NCBI GenBank assembly: GCA_033980235.1
Contig: CM067069.1
Coordinates: 33,777,041-33,841,040 of the forward strand
Origin: Diadema setosum
Taxonomy: Eukaryota > Echinodermata > Echinoidea > Diadematoida > Diadematidae
Length of the DNA: 64,000 nucleotides
Reading direction: 5' to 3'
In this document: piece by piece, positions 60,911 through 64,000 of the stretch
Layout: every line of letters starts with the position of its first letter
Numbering within the stretch: the first letter of the stretch is position 1
Notes under the pieces: model-generated
Told to the model about the DNA's origin: nothing
Seen by the model: only the letters and a program-made list of their open reading frames with translations
Databases searched by the model: none
Program-made: the position numbers and the translations under genes

Positions 60911-63090
60911 TTTCATACACCCTAAAACGTTTGCAAAGGTTTTTAAAGGTCGCTTCATTTTGTAACGTCCATTGAAGTTTTAAAAAACGTTTTCTAAAAA
61001 CTGCATGCTATGCGGTCAATGCCAAGTCCATTTTAGACGAAGATGTACCAACCTAAAAAAAAAAAAAAAGTTAAGGAAAGGTTTTGAAAGTAGTAAAGGT
61101 ACCGCATGCACAGAATTCCTTGTGTACACTAAAATCTGATGCATAATCTTTATTTTGGATGAATGAAAAAATGTACAATTTTGGCCAGTGATTAACAGTA
61201 TTAATGTCGAACGGAAAGCGAAGAAAACTCGATGCACGGTTTTCGACCAATGAGACTGTAGAAATTCGTGTACTCGTTCTCTATCTGATCTTTCTCTGCC
61301 TCCTTCCCTCCCGTTCGTTCCACCTCTTTCTCTTTCTGATTATTGTTCCCATAGTTAGCCTCATTTCCATCCTCCGGGAAATATGGCACGTCAGAACGCG
61401 TCCTTATACTCACTTACGCATGCAAAGAGGAAACATTATGTGAAAATATACATACATATACAGCAATTTCTATGTAAATACCGTACCCAAGTATCTTCGT
61501 ATAGGTGTGTCATGAGAATAAAAGTATCACGTGGGTGCGTGTGGGTTAATATACATTCGCACGACATGTTACACAAAAAGAGAAAAGAGCATGTAATAGG
61601 CCCTCTACAAGCAAGCAGATTAAACACATAAAAATGCGATGTAATAATCCAAATAAAAAGTGATATTCATTAACATTACATAAAATATAAGAGTAATTGA
61701 AAGATGAGAGTGAAAAAATATATCATCCGACATATTATGCAAATAACATCATGTGCATGCGGTGAATACACCCGCGATCACACATTGATGAATAATGGCG
61801 ATGATTCACGTTCCTGGTATGAGCATGATGTGAACTGCTGCCTGACCGTTGTCAAAATCAGGTAAGATTGTCAGTTACACTGTTTCTTGAGACAACGAAA
61901 TAGTTGATGCGATTGCAGTAGGAATGTAATTCGAGCACGCACAGGACTGCAGCTATTCGTTACTCGCATAGAGTGAATTACACACACGTTGCAATGATTA
62001 TACAGCATCCTGTTCAAGAAAATCGTCAATGCACGTACCACGTATACAGTCAATAACGGCCGTTGTAATATATTTTGGGACGGTTTGTGAAAGAGCGCGA
62101 GGGCTGTGGGAGACATTTTGTGCCATTTCAAAATTTACGTGATCACGACTTAAAGCTTTTTCTGCGTATATATTTCTCGATCAAAATGACGGTGGGACGA
62201 AGTTTAACTTGCTTGAACTATAACGCGTCATCACAAATCATGAATGTGCATCATTTTCCTATGAACACCACAATTGATATTGTATGAATACGTGTCTGTC
62301 TTTGGTTTTGCTCATGTATCACAAAACTCTTTTTTTCTGTTGTTAGTACATGTATGACGCATAATATGATGAATATTGGTAGCGTTGTGGGGAAAGAGCG
62401 ACATAGAAGGAATGATATGAACGAGACTCCCTGTTTGCGGAATAAAAATGTAAATTCAGACAAATTGATCCTGTTCAGCTGATACTTTATAATAAGATGG
62501 AAAAAAAAAAACATACCAAAAGAGTTACAATAGAAAGTATAGAGAATGTGGAACAGGACCACTTGACACTCCCTGTAAGGGACCTACAGTGTGCTCTTAA
62601 TTGAGACCAGAGTGAAGGTAGGCCAAGTCCTTTCCGGATGGCAAGAGGACCGTAGCAGAACACGAACCTGGTGCCCAGAAGTCAAGTTGACAAATGGTAT
62701 TGATACTCGACTGTATATGAATATGATAATATTACCACTGTTGCTTTACATAAAATAAAGGGAGAAGATCAAACTATAGCCAATGATGATGCATGTTTAT
62801 CAGAGAGCCAGTGCCAAAGTTGGGGAGGGGAAAGTTGTAACACTATGAAATCGCATTTACCGTCATGAGATTTAATGAATGATCCCTTCATCACTATTTG
62901 AGTCAGCATAAGGGGGTTGTCATTATTAAGTGGCAGCGACAGTCCAACGGGATACATAATGAGGAATTAGGGTACGTGGAGGGTGTGGTCACTGGTGATC
63001 GAGGATCGGTGCCTACTTTCCAAACCACACTGTACTGGAATGTGGGAGTTGGTGTTAAGAAGATAGCGCATGTAAATGATTATTCATCCA
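60911..63090. other. intergenic, no gene seen
   Basis: AT-rich. A-run at 61054-61069 and another at 62500-62510. Short open frames at 61204-61443 and 62075-62287 have no recognisable domain. Confidence 0.4.
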
Positions 63091-63092
63091 TA

Positions 63093-63094
<2 letters not shown>

Positions 63095-63135
<41 letters not shown>

Positions 63136-63256
63136 TATATGTATCATATATTATATATTATATATACATACGTATATGTATATATATATATATATAATAT
63201 TATATATAATATATTATATATATTATATATACATATATATACATAATATATATAAA
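63095..63256. repeat. TA-rich microsatellite
   Basis: Pure TA at about 63095-63131, then interrupted TATATA/CATA stretches to about 63256. Confidence 0.95.
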
Positions 63257-64000
63257 CAGGTAGATGAAAATGGGAATAGCGTACAGGGCCTGTATCTTGC
63301 ACCTTAGCTAAGAGAGTGTGCCGCAGAAGATTATGTATGATAATAGTTTAATAAGATGAAATGATGATAATGAATAGTATAAAAATAGTAACAGGTGCTA
63401 TATAGTACAAATGATATCTTTCAGCCATTATAATAGCACTGCAAATGTTAAAAAAAAAACCCAACAACCCTAACATAATTTTGGAATACATGAACTATCA
63501 CTTATTCTTGTAAATTAAGTTATAGATTCAACTTAGGTTATGATTTGATAGCAGTTGTCTATTTGAAGCTCACCTATCCCACGAGTACAATGCAATGTGC
63601 AATTTTGTTGCATTTCAGGATAACAAGGAAGTAGTTTTCTATGTCCAAAATGTTTACAGCTATACGATTCCATCAAGTACTTAGTAATCATTGAAAATAT
63701 CGGGTCACGCATTCATGGTTCCGTATCTAAGAGGGCGCGTTGTTACCATTACCAAAGATCGTACACCTCATTGTGTTGGATCTTTGCCAGTATACAGTGC
63801 ACCGCGGCTGACCTACTCATTTAATGTTTGCCTTTGTCAAAGACCCTTTTAGAAAAATATGTTTCCACTCCAAACGAAACCAGTGGAGGGACAAGGACGT
63901 TTTCACTTTTCTTCACGTCGCTTCACTTCAGAAAATTCTCTTTCAGTAATAGCTGTTGGCATCGGAAGGTACTCAGTGTAGAAGAGAGACCTCTTCGCTG
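63257..64000. other. intergenic, no gene seen
   Basis: Unclassified; the last 300 bases are somewhat less AT-rich, but no exon can be supported. Confidence 0.35.

Overview
This is a eukaryotic, intron-rich and repeat-rich window at roughly one-third to 40% GC by eye. The many TACATGTA-type words, the dispersed-repeat families and one TNF-receptor-associated factor (TRAF) gene fit a marine invertebrate deuterostome. A sea-urchin-like echinoderm is my best guess; other marine invertebrates are not excluded. I see no bacterial-type operons, no CRISPR array, and no convincing rRNA or functional tRNA genes.

The only gene I can assemble with confidence is a plus-strand TRAF gene running from about 2.07 to 48.05 kb. 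It has five recognised coding exons: 2081-2199, 22368-22431, 34090-34182, 45165-45341 and 47266-48048. The phases agree at every junction and give a 411-residue protein. Its domains are a C3HC4 RING split between exons 1 and 2, two TRAF-type zinc fingers (the first split between exons 3 and 4), a short coiled coil, and a C-terminal TRAF-C/MATH domain. The four introns total about 44.7 kb and act as a trap for mobile elements. A possible antisense exon lies in intron 2 (33484-33585).

Almost everything else is mobile-element debris, and much of it can be sorted into families because several copies lie in the same window. (1) Three Helitron/HINE-like families share one architecture: sub-terminal inverted repeat, GTC-type microsatellite, 150-330 bp core tandem repeats, 3' hairpin and T-run. 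They lie at 16.49-17.79, 57.99-59.46, 29.09-30.95 and 52.28-53.39 kb. One array carries seven identical RFX X-box palindromes; another carries AGGTCA direct repeats like nuclear-receptor sites. (2) A non-coding element of about 2.1 kb with GGGCAAGTCCAAGATAA termini occurs twice in opposite orientation (17800-19912 and 38751-40805). Each copy holds 8-9 scattered copies of the 15-mer TGTCCCATACGTAAC. (3) TTAA-bounded elements of about 790, 386 and 94 bp. (4) Two 552-bp foldback elements with GACCCCG termini. (5) CGCG-rich palindromic MITEs of about 210 bp. (6) hAT-like MITEs with short direct repeats. (7) Decayed LINEs: a CR1/Jockey-like EN-RT on the minus strand (53.39-54.88 kb), an L1/Tx1-like RT on the plus strand (57.6-60.3 kb) split by a Helitron-like insertion, an L1-like 3' end (0.8-1.13 kb), and an SGNH-esterase-like ORF (25.05-25.44 kb).

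The rest is AT-rich intronic or intergenic sequence with microsatellites and homopolymer runs, in which I see no gene. Family calls rest on motif reading and by-eye alignment between copies; no database search was possible.
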